Assembly (NCBI RefSeq): GCF_020621385.1
Contig: NZ_JAESVA010000004.1
Span: 124,001 to 188,000, forward strand
DNA length: 64,000 nucleotides
Direction: 5' to 3'
Origin: Acidisoma cellulosilyticum
GTDB taxonomy: Bacteria; Pseudomonadota; Alphaproteobacteria; Acetobacterales; Acetobacteraceae
The translations under genes and the position numbers were made by a program. Under the pieces are notes generated by a model that did not search any database, had not been told where the DNA came from, and saw nothing but the letters and a program-made list of their open reading frames with translations. Below are positions 34,144 to 42,637 of this stretch, piece after piece (the first letter of the stretch is position 1; every line of letters begins with the position of its first letter).

Positions 34144-34162
34144 CCCCGGGACAAGCCCGGGG
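34144..34162 (+). terminator. Terminator-like palindrome after the dioxygenase
   Basis: CCCCGGG-ACAAG-CCCGGGG (34144-34162) lies 26 bases after the stop codon. The same wording (CCCGGG with an AAG loop) recurs in intergenic regions of many alphaproteobacteria, so it may be a dispersed repeat that also ends transcription. There is no T-run. Confidence 0.5.
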
Positions 34163-34228
34163 ACGACGCATCAATCAGAGTATCGTCCGCGCATATGTTG
34201 CGCGGATCTACCTGCGGCGGTGGAGACA

Positions 34229-34447
34229 TCAGCCGCCGTTGGCTTCCGCCGCTTTCTTCTTGTCATGCTTGTTCATCTCATGGCCCACAACGCAGCCGGC
34301 GGCGGCACCCATGACCGCATGATGATGCGCGACATGGCCCGCGACGGCACCGACCGCCGCACCGGAGACACAGCCGGCAGCCTGCGCCGAGGTTGCGATC
34401 ACGAGAGTGGCAGCCGTCGTGCCAAGGAGAGCGAGAATATTTTTCAT
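34229..34447 (-). CDS. Small secreted glycine-rich protein
   Basis: 72 residues from ATG 34447 (a GTG codon precedes it). A signal peptide is clear (MKNILALLGTTAATLVIATSAQAA). The mature part is a short Gly/Ala zipper-like segment (GAAVGAVAGHVAHHHAVMGAAAG) with three consecutive histidines, two cysteines about 30 residues apart and a Lys-rich tail. It resembles small glycine-zipper envelope proteins. Function unknown; no operon partner. Confidence 0.72.
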   Translation of the reverse strand: MKNILALLGTTAATLVIATSAQAAGCVSGAAVGAVAGHVAHHHAVMGAAAGCVVGHEMNKHDKKKAAEANGG

Positions 34448-34521
34448 CACGTCTAGCTGGTGAGCCGTGGCGCCGAGACAATAGCGGCAGCGCGCCGTGC
34501 GACATCACCGCTGCGTGCGGG

Positions 34522-35334
34522 TTAAGGAAAGGATGGCTCCTGCAGCGACAATTGCGCGGCCGCAGCGCGCAACCTGGCCAGAAAGATCGCATGTTGATCG
34601 GGCGCCGTATCGACGGGCGCGACAAGGCAAAGCGTCATCCGGCAAAGGCCATCTGTGTCGCGGATAGGGGCAGCGAAACAGCGCGTGAAGTGATCCGCGA
34701 GGCCAGTGGTTTCGCACCATCCCTGCGCCGTGCAAGTCATGACATCGGCGATGAAATCCTCCCGGTTCAGAAGGCGGCCGTCCGGAAGCCGAAAATCCTC
34801 GTCCGGCACGAAAGCGCGGATCGCTTCCGCTGTCATATGGCCGAGGAGAAGCCGGCCCGAGGCTGTCCAGGGGATTGGTACCTCAACACCCACGTCACTC
34901 GTGATCCGATGGAGCGCCGCGCCGCTGCGACTGTCGAGCACGACATATTTGCTTCCGCGCAATGCGCAGACCTGCGCCGTGACCTGTGTCTCTGCGGCGA
35001 GCGCCGTCATGGCAGCGACCGCGCGCCGGTAGACCGTATTGACGTCGGCGAAGGCCGCCCCGAACAATTGCATGCTGCGGCCGAAATAGACGCGACCGTC
35101 ATTGCCGACATAGTCGAGCAGTTCGGCGGTGACGAGCCGGTTGACGATTTCATAGGTGGTGGAGCGCGGCGCCCCGATGAGCCGCGCCAGATCTCCCGGC
35201 TTGGCGGGTGCGCGCAGCCGCAGCAGCCCTTCCAGCAGGTCGATCACACGGTCGATGCCCTTCTGGCGGTCCGGTGTGGCCGCTTTCAGATCAGATGACA
35301 AATTGGTGGCGACCTTTACGGAAAGCGCTTGCAC
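34522..35334 (-). CDS. IclR family transcriptional regulator
   Basis: 270 residues if started at GTG 35334; a TTG at 35301 with AAAGGT upstream is an alternative that removes 11 non-conserved residues. The winged helix spans about 22-80 (GIDRVIDLLEGLLRL, GDLARLIGAPRSTTYEIVNRL) and the effector domain follows (YVVLDSRSGAALHRI, GRLLLGHMTAEAI, GWCETTGL). It diverges from the ribose-type ABC operon and most likely regulates it. Confidence 0.92.
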   Translation of the reverse strand: MQALSVKVATNLSSDLKAATPDRQKGIDRVIDLLEGLLRLRAPAKPGDLARLIGAPRSTTYEIVNRLVTAELLDYVGNDGRVYFGRSMQLFGAAFADVNTVYRRAVAAMTALAAETQVTAQVCALRGSKYVVLDSRSGAALHRITSDVGVEVPIPWTASGRLLLGHMTAEAIRAFVPDEDFRLPDGRLLNREDFIADVMTCTAQGWCETTGLADHFTRCFAAPIRDTDGLCRMTLCLVAPVDTAPDQHAIFLARLRAAAAQLSLQEPSFP

Positions 35335-35474
35335 GAGAGCAGAGGCATGAACTAGCGTGAGTTTGTCCGAAATACGGAACGTTTGTCCAGTATATCAGAC
35401 AAAAAATTTGACGGAAAACATAGTCAAGGTAAGCCGGGATGACCGGCTCCCAGCGTCGAAACAGGAGTTGGATC
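35335..35474. promoter_or_regulatory. Divergent control region with candidate IclR operators
   Basis: The octamer GTTTGTCC occurs at 35361-35368 and again exactly 20 bases on at 35381-35388. The second copy pairs with a downstream inverted half-site as TTTGTC-N10-GACAAA (35382-35403). A third dyad, TCCG-N5-CGGA, overlaps the first copy (35366-35378). The arrangement suggests two adjacent operator sites for the neighbouring IclR protein. ACAGGAG at the right end is the ribosome-binding site for the binding protein. Confidence 0.55.
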
Positions 35475-36530
35475 ATGCGTAGGAATTGGCAAAGCCTTGT
35501 CGCGAAAATGGTCTTCTCCGGCTGTGTGACAGCCATGATGGCGGCGCCCGTGGCGGCCCAGGCTCAGTCCCATTGCGTCACCGGCACGCGGAAACCGCCG
35601 TTTTCCATCGGCTGGGCCAATATCTATTCCGTGCCGACCTGGATGAAGCAGACGACCGACACCATCAACAGCGAAGCGGCCGAGTTGAAGAAGCAAGGCC
35701 TCGTCAGCAAGCTGATGATCACCGATGCGCAGGGCAGCGCCAATACGCAGATCCAGCAGATCCAGTCGATGATCGACGCGAATATGGACGCGATCCTGGT
35801 CGATGCCGGATCGGCGACGGCGCTGGACCGTGTCATTTCCGCCGCCTGCGCCAAGGGCATTGCGGTGATCAGCTTCGACAGCCTGGTCGACAGCGATGAT
35901 CTGACGGCCAAGATCATCATCGATTCCAAGGAATGGGGCCGTGACGCCGCAACTTGGATGGCCAAGACCTTGGACGGCAAGGGCAATATTCTTGTCCTGA
36001 ACGGTCCGGCCGGCGTTTCGGTGAGCGAGGATCGTCGCGCGGGCGCGATGGAGGTGCTGAAGCAATATCCGGGCATCAAAATCCTGGCGGAGACGAATAC
36101 CCCCTATAATTCCGCGCCGGCGCAGGAAGCGGTGACCAATCTTCTGTTCAGCCAGCCGAAGATCGACGGCGTGCTGTCGCTGGGCGGCGCGCTATCCGCC
36201 GGCGCCTTGCTGGCCTTCGAGCGTCAGGGTCGCGCGCCGGTGCCGATGACCGGTGAAAACTATCGTCAGTTCCTGGAGCTTTGGAAAAAGACCGGCATCA
36301 AGGGTTGGGCCGCGATGCAGCCGAACTGGCTGGGCGCGATGGCGGCTTATGTCGCGGTGCAGGCGCTGGACGGCAAGCCGGTTCCGGTTCATGTCAATGT
36401 GCCGCTGCCGGTGATTACGGATGCGACGCTGCCCAGCTACCTTGCCCGCGCGAAAGACTTCCCGACCGACGGCTATATCTATTCGCCCTATAGCCAGGCG
36501 CTGTTCGCAAGCTATCTTGCGCAGAAATAG
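35475..36530 (+). CDS. Periplasmic sugar-binding protein of a ribose-type ABC transporter
   Basis: 351 residues from ATG 35475 (ACAGGAG upstream; an earlier start at 35439 lacks one). A Sec signal peptide ends near AAQAQS at about residue 31. The mature sequence follows the Peripla_BP_4 pattern: repeated beta-alpha units such as ITDAQGSANTQIQQIQSMI, DAILVDAGSATALDRVISAA and GIAVISFDSLV. It is the ligand receptor for the ATPase and permeases that follow. The ligand is probably a sugar or a sugar-like amine. Confidence 0.93.
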   Translation: MRRNWQSLVAKMVFSGCVTAMMAAPVAAQAQSHCVTGTRKPPFSIGWANIYSVPTWMKQTTDTINSEAAELKKQGLVSKLMITDAQGSANTQIQQIQSMIDANMDAILVDAGSATALDRVISAACAKGIAVISFDSLVDSDDLTAKIIIDSKEWGRDAATWMAKTLDGKGNILVLNGPAGVSVSEDRRAGAMEVLKQYPGIKILAETNTPYNSAPAQEAVTNLLFSQPKIDGVLSLGGALSAGALLAFERQGRAPVPMTGENYRQFLELWKKTGIKGWAAMQPNWLGAMAAYVAVQALDGKPVPVHVNVPLPVITDATLPSYLARAKDFPTDGYIYSPYSQALFASYLAQK

Positions 36531-36542
36531 TCCCGCGCGCTT

Positions 36543-38045
36543 ATGACCAGCGTGAGCCTTGCAGCGCGGGATGTGTCGAAAGCCTTTTTCGGCAATCCCG
36601 TGCTGCGCGGTGTTTCGATCGAATTACGTCCCGGCCGCGTCCATGCCCTGATGGGCGAGAATGGCGCCGGAAAATCGACGTTGATCAATATCCTGTCCGG
36701 CAGTCTCTCGCCCGATAGCGGCAGCCTGGACGTCGGCGGTCGGACTGCTTCGTCACTGTCGCCGGCAGAAGCGCGACAGGCCGGGATCGCCGTCGTGCAT
36801 CAGGAACTCAGCCTCGTCGCGCATCTGTCGATCGCCGAGAATATCGGCCTCGGCGCCTATGCAAGTCGAGGCGGGCGCATCGATTATAGCGCCCTGGCCG
36901 TGCGGGCGGCTGAACTCTGCGCGCTGGTCGGGTTGAGCGGTGATCTGTCGCGCCCGATACGCGACCTGCCGCTGGGCGAGCGGCAATTGGTCGAGATCGC
37001 CAAGGCGCTCTATCGCAATCCGAAAGTCCTGATCCTGGATGAGCCGACATCCTCGCTCTCCGCGCGGGAGACGGAGCGTCTGATGGCGCTGCTGCGGCGC
37101 CTGAAGGCGAACGGCGTTGCACTGCTTTATATCTCCCATCGCCTGGGCGAGGTCATGGATCTTTGCGATCACGTCACGGTGCTGAAGGATGGCGTCTGTA
37201 CCGCCGATCAGCCGATGGCGGGCATGACGCCCGATGAATTTGTGCGATTGATGGTCGGCCGCGATGCCGGCGATCTGTTTCCGGCGTTCGAGAGTGCGGC
37301 CAGGGCCGAGACGGTGATCGACGTTGCCGGTCTCTCAGCCGGGATGGTGCAGGATGCGGCGCTGACGCTGCGCCGCGGGGAAATCCTCGGGCTCGGCGGT
37401 CTGGTCGGTCAGGGGCAGGAGGATCTGCTGCTCGCGCTATACGGGGCGATGCCCGCGCGGGCCAGGACAGCCACCATGCTGGGCGCTGCCGGTCTTGTGC
37501 ATTCCGTGACCGCCGCCAATCGCCGCGGCATTGCCTATGTCCCCGCCGACCGCAAGCGCGAAGGGCTGCTGCTGACGCATTCCATCCGCTTCAATATGCT
37601 GCTGCCGGATTTCGGTCGTGCCGTCAGCCTTGCCCTGCGCCGGACGAGCACAGAGCGTAAGTTGACGGATGGATTGGCGCGCCTGCTGACGGTGAAGGGG
37701 GATCTGTCCCGTCCTGTGCAGGCGCTGTCGGGTGGCAATCAGCAAAAGGTCGCCTTGGCGAAATGGATGCCGCAGAACCCGAAGATTCTGCTGTTGAATG
37801 ACCCGACCCGTGGCGTGGATGTGCAGACGAAGCGGGAAATCTATCTCATGCTGCGGCGCTTCGCCCAGGAAGGCCAGGCTATCATTCTGCTCAGCTCCGA
37901 TACGCCGGAACTGGTGCATCTCTGCGACCGCGTGCTGGTGATGCGCGAAGGCAATCTTGTGGCCGAGCTGCCCCATGGGCAGGTGACGGAGGAGAGTATC
38001 GTCGCGGCCGCGATGGGCGTTTCGCCCGCGCGGGAGGCCGCATGA
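36543..38045 (+). CDS. Ribose-type ABC transporter ATP-binding protein (RbsA/MglA-like)
   Basis: 500 residues with two fused ATPase domains. The first has Walker A GENGAGKST, signature PLGERQLVEIAKAL and Walker B VLILDEPTSSLS. The second has a degenerate Walker A region (GGLVGQGQEDLL), as is normal in this family, with signature LSGGNQQKVALAKWM and LLLNDPTRGVDVQTK, where Asn replaces the usual acidic residue ahead of Asp. ATGA overlap with the permease. Confidence 0.94.
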   Translation: MTSVSLAARDVSKAFFGNPVLRGVSIELRPGRVHALMGENGAGKSTLINILSGSLSPDSGSLDVGGRTASSLSPAEARQAGIAVVHQELSLVAHLSIAENIGLGAYASRGGRIDYSALAVRAAELCALVGLSGDLSRPIRDLPLGERQLVEIAKALYRNPKVLILDEPTSSLSARETERLMALLRRLKANGVALLYISHRLGEVMDLCDHVTVLKDGVCTADQPMAGMTPDEFVRLMVGRDAGDLFPAFESAARAETVIDVAGLSAGMVQDAALTLRRGEILGLGGLVGQGQEDLLLALYGAMPARARTATMLGAAGLVHSVTAANRRGIAYVPADRKREGLLLTHSIRFNMLLPDFGRAVSLALRRTSTERKLTDGLARLLTVKGDLSRPVQALSGGNQQKVALAKWMPQNPKILLLNDPTRGVDVQTKREIYLMLRRFAQEGQAIILLSSDTPELVHLCDRVLVMREGNLVAELPHGQVTEESIVAAAMGVSPAREAA

Positions 38046-38989
38046 TGCCGAGCCTGTATTGGCAAATTCAGTGGCGGCGGAACCGCAGGCTGACACCGCT
38101 TTACGGCGTCGTGCTGCTGCTGCTTGTGGTCTACGGCTGGCTGTTTCCGGGCCTGTTCAGCCGCGCGGGCCTGGCGCATTTTACCCAGAGCTGGTTTCCG
38201 CTGGCCCTGGTCGCCATGGCGCAGGCGATCCTGATGCTGACGGGCGGCATCAGTCTTGCCGTGGGATCGCTGGTCAGCCTCGGCGCCGTTGTCGCGGCAA
38301 CGACCATGGGCGCGACCGGCAGCCTTGTTTCCATGCTTCTTGTGCTGGCAGCCGGCCTGGCGACGGGTGCGGCCTCCGGCGCCATCGTGGCCTTGCTACG
38401 CCTGCCCGCCATCATCGTGACGCTGGCCGGGTCCTTCATCATCGGCGGTCTGGCCTTGATCATTCTGCCACGCCCCGGCGGCATGATCCTGCCTTGGCTG
38501 TCGGCTGTGCTTGCCGGCAATAACCCGACCGTGCTGCTGGGTCTTTTGATCCTTCTTGTCCTCGGCTGGAAATTCTACCTCGCGACCCCTGGCGGGATCG
38601 CGCTTTACGCGGCGGGCGAGAATCCGGTCGCGGCCTATCGGTCCGGCATCGCGGTGGAGGCGACGGTGATCGCGGCCTTCGCCATCAGCGGCATGCTGTG
38701 CACGCTCGCCGGGCTTTTCGTCGCCGCACAGACGGGGTCCGGCGATCCCGTGATCGGCACCACCTTCACGCTTAATTCCATCGCGGCCGTGGTGCTGGGC
38801 GGTGTCGGCTTTCTGGGCGGCGAAGGCACGATGCGCGGCGCCCTGGCGGGCAGCCTGCTGCTGACCGTCATGATCAATGTCATGTTCTTCCTCGGCATGC
38901 CGCCTGTCGCGCAATATATCGCGCAAGGCATCATCATCGTCGTGGCGGTCGCCTTGCCGCATCTGCTGGGGCGGAGGCTGGCACCGTGA
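38042..38989 (+). CDS. Ribose-type ABC transporter permease 1
   Basis: 315 residues from ATG 38042. About eight to ten membrane helices; the family motif GGISLAVGSLVSLGA after helix 2 and the C-terminal AAVVLGGVGFLGGEGTMRGALAG are characteristic of RbsC-like permeases. It is one of two different permeases in the operon, so the channel is probably a heterodimer. It ends in a GTGA overlap with the second permease. Confidence 0.93.
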   Translation: MMPSLYWQIQWRRNRRLTPLYGVVLLLLVVYGWLFPGLFSRAGLAHFTQSWFPLALVAMAQAILMLTGGISLAVGSLVSLGAVVAATTMGATGSLVSMLLVLAAGLATGAASGAIVALLRLPAIIVTLAGSFIIGGLALIILPRPGGMILPWLSAVLAGNNPTVLLGLLILLVLGWKFYLATPGGIALYAAGENPVAAYRSGIAVEATVIAAFAISGMLCTLAGLFVAAQTGSGDPVIGTTFTLNSIAAVVLGGVGFLGGEGTMRGALAGSLLLTVMINVMFFLGMPPVAQYIAQGIIIVVAVALPHLLGRRLAP

Positions 38990-39921
38990 AGGCGCTGCTG
39001 CGCAGCCGGCCGCTGCTGACGACCCTTGTGGTGCTGGTCGTGTGGATCGTCGCGGGCTTTGCCAGCCCCGGCTTCGGCAGCTGGCCGCATCTGCGCTATA
39101 TGCTGGAACTTGCCTCCGTCATCGGTCTGGTCGGTGCCGGGCAGACGGTGGTGGTGATCGCGGGCGGGATCGATCTCTCCGTCGCCGCGATCGTGACGCT
39201 GTCGACGATCGCGCTGCCACTTCTGTCCTGGAGTTTTGACACGACCGGCGCCATCGCCGTGCTCGGCGTGCTGGCGCTGTCGACCTTGGTCGGGCTGGTG
39301 AACGGTATCGGCATCGCCTGGTTGCGCGTTCACCCCATGATCATGACGCTGGCCATGGCGACCTTCCTGCAAGGGCTGCTGATCCTGATGGCCGGCGGCA
39401 GTGCGGTGACCTTGGACAACCCGATCGTCGCCTGGCTGGGCTCGGCGAGGCCCTTCGGCTTCTCGGCCTGCATCATGCTGTGGATCGTGATGTCTGGCCT
39501 CGTGCTGGTGCTGCTGCACGCGACGCCGCTTGGCGCGCGCTTCTTCGCGCTCGGCGCCAATCCCCTGGCCGCGCGGCTGTCCGGCGTCAATATCCGCGCC
39601 ACGACGCTGTGCGCCTATGGCATCAGCGGGTTGATGTGCGGGTTGGCGGGACTGCTGGCGCTTGGCATGAACGGGCAGGGCTATGTCGGCATCGGCGATC
39701 CTTATCTGCTCGCCTCCATCGCCGCCGTGGTGCTGGGCGGCACCTCCATCCTTGGCGGTCGCGGCACCTATGGCGGCACGCTGCCGGGGGCGGTGCTGCT
39801 GGTGACGATTACCGCGCTGATCACGGTCGTGAATGCCTCCCCCGGCCTGCGCGATGTGCTGTTCGGCACGCTGGTACTGGGACTGCTGCTACTATCGGGC
39901 CGCGAAGCCAAGCGGCGCTGA
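38986..39921 (+). CDS. Ribose-type ABC transporter permease 2
   Basis: 311 residues, starting with GTG 38986 overlapping the preceding TGA. RbsC-like motifs are AGGIDLSVAAIVTLS, NGIGIAWLRVHPMIMTLAMA and AAVVLGGTSILGGRGTYGGTLPG. About eight to ten helices. Together with permease 1 and the fused ATPase it completes the importer; catabolic genes follow in the same direction. Confidence 0.93.
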   Translation: MKALLRSRPLLTTLVVLVVWIVAGFASPGFGSWPHLRYMLELASVIGLVGAGQTVVVIAGGIDLSVAAIVTLSTIALPLLSWSFDTTGAIAVLGVLALSTLVGLVNGIGIAWLRVHPMIMTLAMATFLQGLLILMAGGSAVTLDNPIVAWLGSARPFGFSACIMLWIVMSGLVLVLLHATPLGARFFALGANPLAARLSGVNIRATTLCAYGISGLMCGLAGLLALGMNGQGYVGIGDPYLLASIAAVVLGGTSILGGRGTYGGTLPGAVLLVTITALITVVNASPGLRDVLFGTLVLGLLLLSGREAKRR

Positions 39922-39940
39922 GGATTGTGCGGAGATGGTG

Positions 39941-41137
39941 ATGACGCAGCCCTTAACGTCGATCTGGACCTATCCTTGGGATGTGCAGGACCTGGGGCTG
40001 GATAGCGTCACCACGGAGCTGCGGGAGCGGGCGGGGCTGAACCGTATCAGCCTGGCCAGTGCCTATCACGCCGGGCGCTTTTTGCAGCCGCGCAGCCCGC
40101 GTCGGGCGAGTTTTTCGCCCGAGGACGGCACCATCTATTTCCGCCCGGACGCCGCGCGCTGGGCAAAATCCCGGCTACAGCCGCAGGTCGCGTCGCTGGT
40201 CGCTGAAGGCGACGTGCTGCGCGATCTGGTGGCGGCAAAGGACAGGACAGGTTTGAGCGTCGCGGCCTGGACGGTCTGCCTGCATAATAGCCGGCTCGGC
40301 ACCGCCTATCCCGATGTGGCGACCGAGAGCGTCTTCGGGGAGCGCTATCCCTATGCGCTCTGCCCCTCGCACCCCGACGCGCGCAATTACGTCTGCACGC
40401 TGGTGGAGGATCTGACCCATGGCTGCCGGGTCGATGCGGTGGAGTTGGAGACGATCGGCTTCATGGGCTATGCGCATGGGCTGCATCACGAGAAGGACGG
40501 GGTCGGGCTGACGGCAGAGGATGATCTGCTGCTGTCGCTTTGTTTCTGTTCCCATTGCCGCGCTGGCGCGGCCAAGGCGGGTGTCGATGTCGAAGGTGCT
40601 GCTGCCACTGCGCGCGACTGGCTGACCGAGAGTTTCGGCCGTGCGGTGCCGGCGCCGCGCTTGCCTGCATTGATGACCGAGGGTCTGGCAGCCTTCGCGC
40701 CCTGGCCCGCGCTGCACGCCTATCTTCTGTGGCGAAAGGCGCCGGTGATGAGCCTGATCGCCGAGATTCGCGCCCGCGCGCATCCGGATAGCGCTGTCTA
40801 TGTCATTGACTTGGCGGCCGGCTGGCTGGGCGGGGTCGACCAGGCCGGGCTGCGGGATGTCTGCGACGGTCTGATCCTCTGCGCCTATGATATCGGCCCG
40901 GCCGAAATCGCCCGCCAGACCGCGGCAGCGCGGCGCGCGCTGGGGTCAGACCGCTATCTCGGCACCGGTCTGCGGGTTTTCTACCCGGAAGTGGCCGGGC
41001 CCGAGGTGCTTGCGGCGCGTGTCGCGGCGGCCGCCGAAGCTGGGGCGCAGGGGGTGAATTTCTACAATTATGGGCTGATCCCGGCGCCCAGGCTGGACTG
41101 GATCAAGACGGCCGGAGCGGCGTTGCGGGCGCCTTAG
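39941..41137 (+). CDS. Uncharacterised TIM-barrel-like protein, possibly glycoside-hydrolase-related
   Basis: 398 residues from ATG 39941 (GGAG six bases upstream; ATG 39935 is also in frame). I do not recognise a named family. The opening SIWTYPWDVQDLGLDSVTTEL, alternation of hydrophobic strands with helices, the acidic strand end DAVELETIGF and the late strands VYVIDLAAGW, DGLILCAYDIG and GVNFYNYGLIP look like a (beta/alpha)8 barrel of the kind found in glycoside hydrolases. A cysteine pair C-F-C-S-H-C lies mid-protein and could bind metal. No signal peptide, so it would act on an imported glycoside. It follows permease 2 by 19 bases. Confidence 0.7.
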   Translation: MTQPLTSIWTYPWDVQDLGLDSVTTELRERAGLNRISLASAYHAGRFLQPRSPRRASFSPEDGTIYFRPDAARWAKSRLQPQVASLVAEGDVLRDLVAAKDRTGLSVAAWTVCLHNSRLGTAYPDVATESVFGERYPYALCPSHPDARNYVCTLVEDLTHGCRVDAVELETIGFMGYAHGLHHEKDGVGLTAEDDLLLSLCFCSHCRAGAAKAGVDVEGAAATARDWLTESFGRAVPAPRLPALMTEGLAAFAPWPALHAYLLWRKAPVMSLIAEIRARAHPDSAVYVIDLAAGWLGGVDQAGLRDVCDGLILCAYDIGPAEIARQTAAARRALGSDRYLGTGLRVFYPEVAGPEVLAARVAAAAEAGAQGVNFYNYGLIPAPRLDWIKTAGAALRAP

Positions 41138-41193
41138 CCACGGAGGCTTTTCCTGCTAGGAATGGGCATCGGACGAATGAGCGAGGCAAGGTC

Positions 41194-41433
41194 ATGGCGA
41201 AAATCCACTATAAGATCGTGCAGCATGATGGCGGCTGGGCCTACAAGCTTGGCGACGGCTTCTCGGAGCCTTTTCGGACGAAGGACGCGGCGATCGCTGC
41301 CGCGCATCGTGTCGCGGCGGAGCAGCATATTCCGGGCGACAGCGCCCTGATCTCCTATCAGGATGAAAACGGCGTCTGGCATGAGGAGATGTCCCAGGGG
41401 GACGATCGCCCGGACGCTGACGTTATCGTTTAA
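41194..41433 (+). CDS. DUF2188 family small protein
   Basis: 79 residues with a good ribosome-binding site (GCGAGG). The pattern of a short three-stranded module, HYKIVQHDGGWAYKLGDGFSEPFRTKDAAIAAAHRVA, matches DUF2188 proteins, whose role is unknown. The C-terminus is acidic. It lies between the TIM-barrel-like protein and the amidohydrolase, with 56 and 56 base gaps, so membership in the operon is likely but not certain. Confidence 0.78.
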   Translation: MAKIHYKIVQHDGGWAYKLGDGFSEPFRTKDAAIAAAHRVAAEQHIPGDSALISYQDENGVWHEEMSQGDDRPDADVIV

Positions 41434-41454
41434 GCCATCGAGAAGGACCGGGAT

Positions 41455-41490
41455 ATGTCTGCGCAACCCGATTGGTCTGGCCTGTCGTGA
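41455..41490 (+). CDS. 11-codon mini-ORF coupled to the amidohydrolase
   Basis: ATG 41455 has a better ribosome-binding site (GAAGGACCGGGAT) than the gene it precedes. It encodes MSAQPDWSGLS and stops at TGA 41488-41490, whose final A is the first base of the amidohydrolase ATG (TGATG). It could be a leader peptide that sets translation of the downstream gene by re-initiation. It is too short for protein evidence. Confidence 0.4.
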   Translation: MSAQPDWSGLS

Positions 41491-42626
41491 TGATGGCGGA
41501 TCTTGTGCTGAAGGGTGGACGGGTCATCGATCCGTCCCAGGATCTGGACCGCGTCACCGACGTCGCCTTTAAGGACGGCGGGGTTGCGGCCGTCGGCGAC
41601 GGCCTCACCGGCCAGACCATGCGCGATGTTTCGGGCTTCATCGTCTCGCCCGGACTGATCGATCTGCATACCCATGTCTATTGGGGCGGCACATCGCTGG
41701 GCGTGGATGCGGAGGATTACGCGCGGCTGAGCGGTGTCACGACCTGCATCGATACCGGCTCGGCCGGGCCCGGTAATTTTGCGGGCTTCCGCAAGCATGT
41801 GATCGAACGCAGCGCGGTGCGTATTTTCGCCTATCTTCATGTCTCCTTCGCCGGCATCTTTGGCTTTTCCAACCGTGTGATGGTGGGCGAAAGTCATGAC
41901 ATCCGGCTGATGGCGGCGCGTGACGCGCTAGAAGTGGCGGAAGCCAACCGCGATATCATCATCGGCATCAAGGTGCGTATCGGACGGGTGGCGAGCGGGC
42001 CGAGCGGCATTGCGCCGCTGGATATCGCCTTGCAGGTCGCCGACGAAGCCGGTCTGCCGATGATGGTGCATATCGATGAACCGCCGCCGAGTTATGAGGC
42101 CGTCGTGGAGCGGCTGCGGCCGGGTGACGTGCTGACGCATTGCTATCGGCCTTTCCCGAATGCGCCGGTCGATGGACGCGGGCGCGTGCGTCCGGAAGTG
42201 CTGGCAGCGCGCGAGCGCGGCGTGATTTTCGATATTGGTCACGGCAAGGGCTCCTTCTCCTGGAAGACGGCGCGCGCCATGATGGCGGGCGGCTTTCCGC
42301 CCGATGTCATTTCGTCGGATGTGCATAAGCTTTGCATCGACGGTCCGGCCTATGATCAGGTTACGACGATGTCGAAATTCCTTTGCCTGGGCATGAGCTT
42401 GAATGACATCATTGCCAAATCGACGGTCGCGCCGGCGCGGGCCTTGCAGCGGCCGGAGCTTGGCAGCCTGAAACCCGGCAGCGTCGGCGACGCGACCATT
42501 CTCTCGGTTCGGGACGGCGAATTTCCGCTGGAAGATGTGTTGGGCCAATACGTGACCGGCAAGCAGAAGATCTTCTCCGAAGGCGTGGTGATCGGCGGAC
42601 GCTGGTGGCATCCGACGGCAGGCTGA
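41490..42626 (+). CDS. Amidohydrolase/deacetylase family metallohydrolase
   Basis: 378 residues from ATG 41490 (ATG 41493 is a second choice). The subtype-I binuclear amidohydrolase ligands are visible: H60 and H62 (LIDLHTHVYWGG), probable carbamylated K161 (GIKVRIG), H194 (MMVHIDEPP), H217 (VLTHCY) and D277 (ISSDVHK). This is the dihydroorotase-like branch that includes N-acyl-D-amino-acid deacylases and the EF_0837 amidohydrolase/deacetylase family. Next to a D-threonine-aldolase-type enzyme, hydrolysis of an acetyl or cyclic amide derivative is likely. The substrate is inferred. Confidence 0.9.
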   Translation: MMADLVLKGGRVIDPSQDLDRVTDVAFKDGGVAAVGDGLTGQTMRDVSGFIVSPGLIDLHTHVYWGGTSLGVDAEDYARLSGVTTCIDTGSAGPGNFAGFRKHVIERSAVRIFAYLHVSFAGIFGFSNRVMVGESHDIRLMAARDALEVAEANRDIIIGIKVRIGRVASGPSGIAPLDIALQVADEAGLPMMVHIDEPPPSYEAVVERLRPGDVLTHCYRPFPNAPVDGRGRVRPEVLAARERGVIFDIGHGKGSFSWKTARAMMAGGFPPDVISSDVHKLCIDGPAYDQVTTMSKFLCLGMSLNDIIAKSTVAPARALQRPELGSLKPGSVGDATILSVRDGEFPLEDVLGQYVTGKQKIFSEGVVIGGRWWHPTAG

Positions 42627-42637
42627 GACTGGAATTG

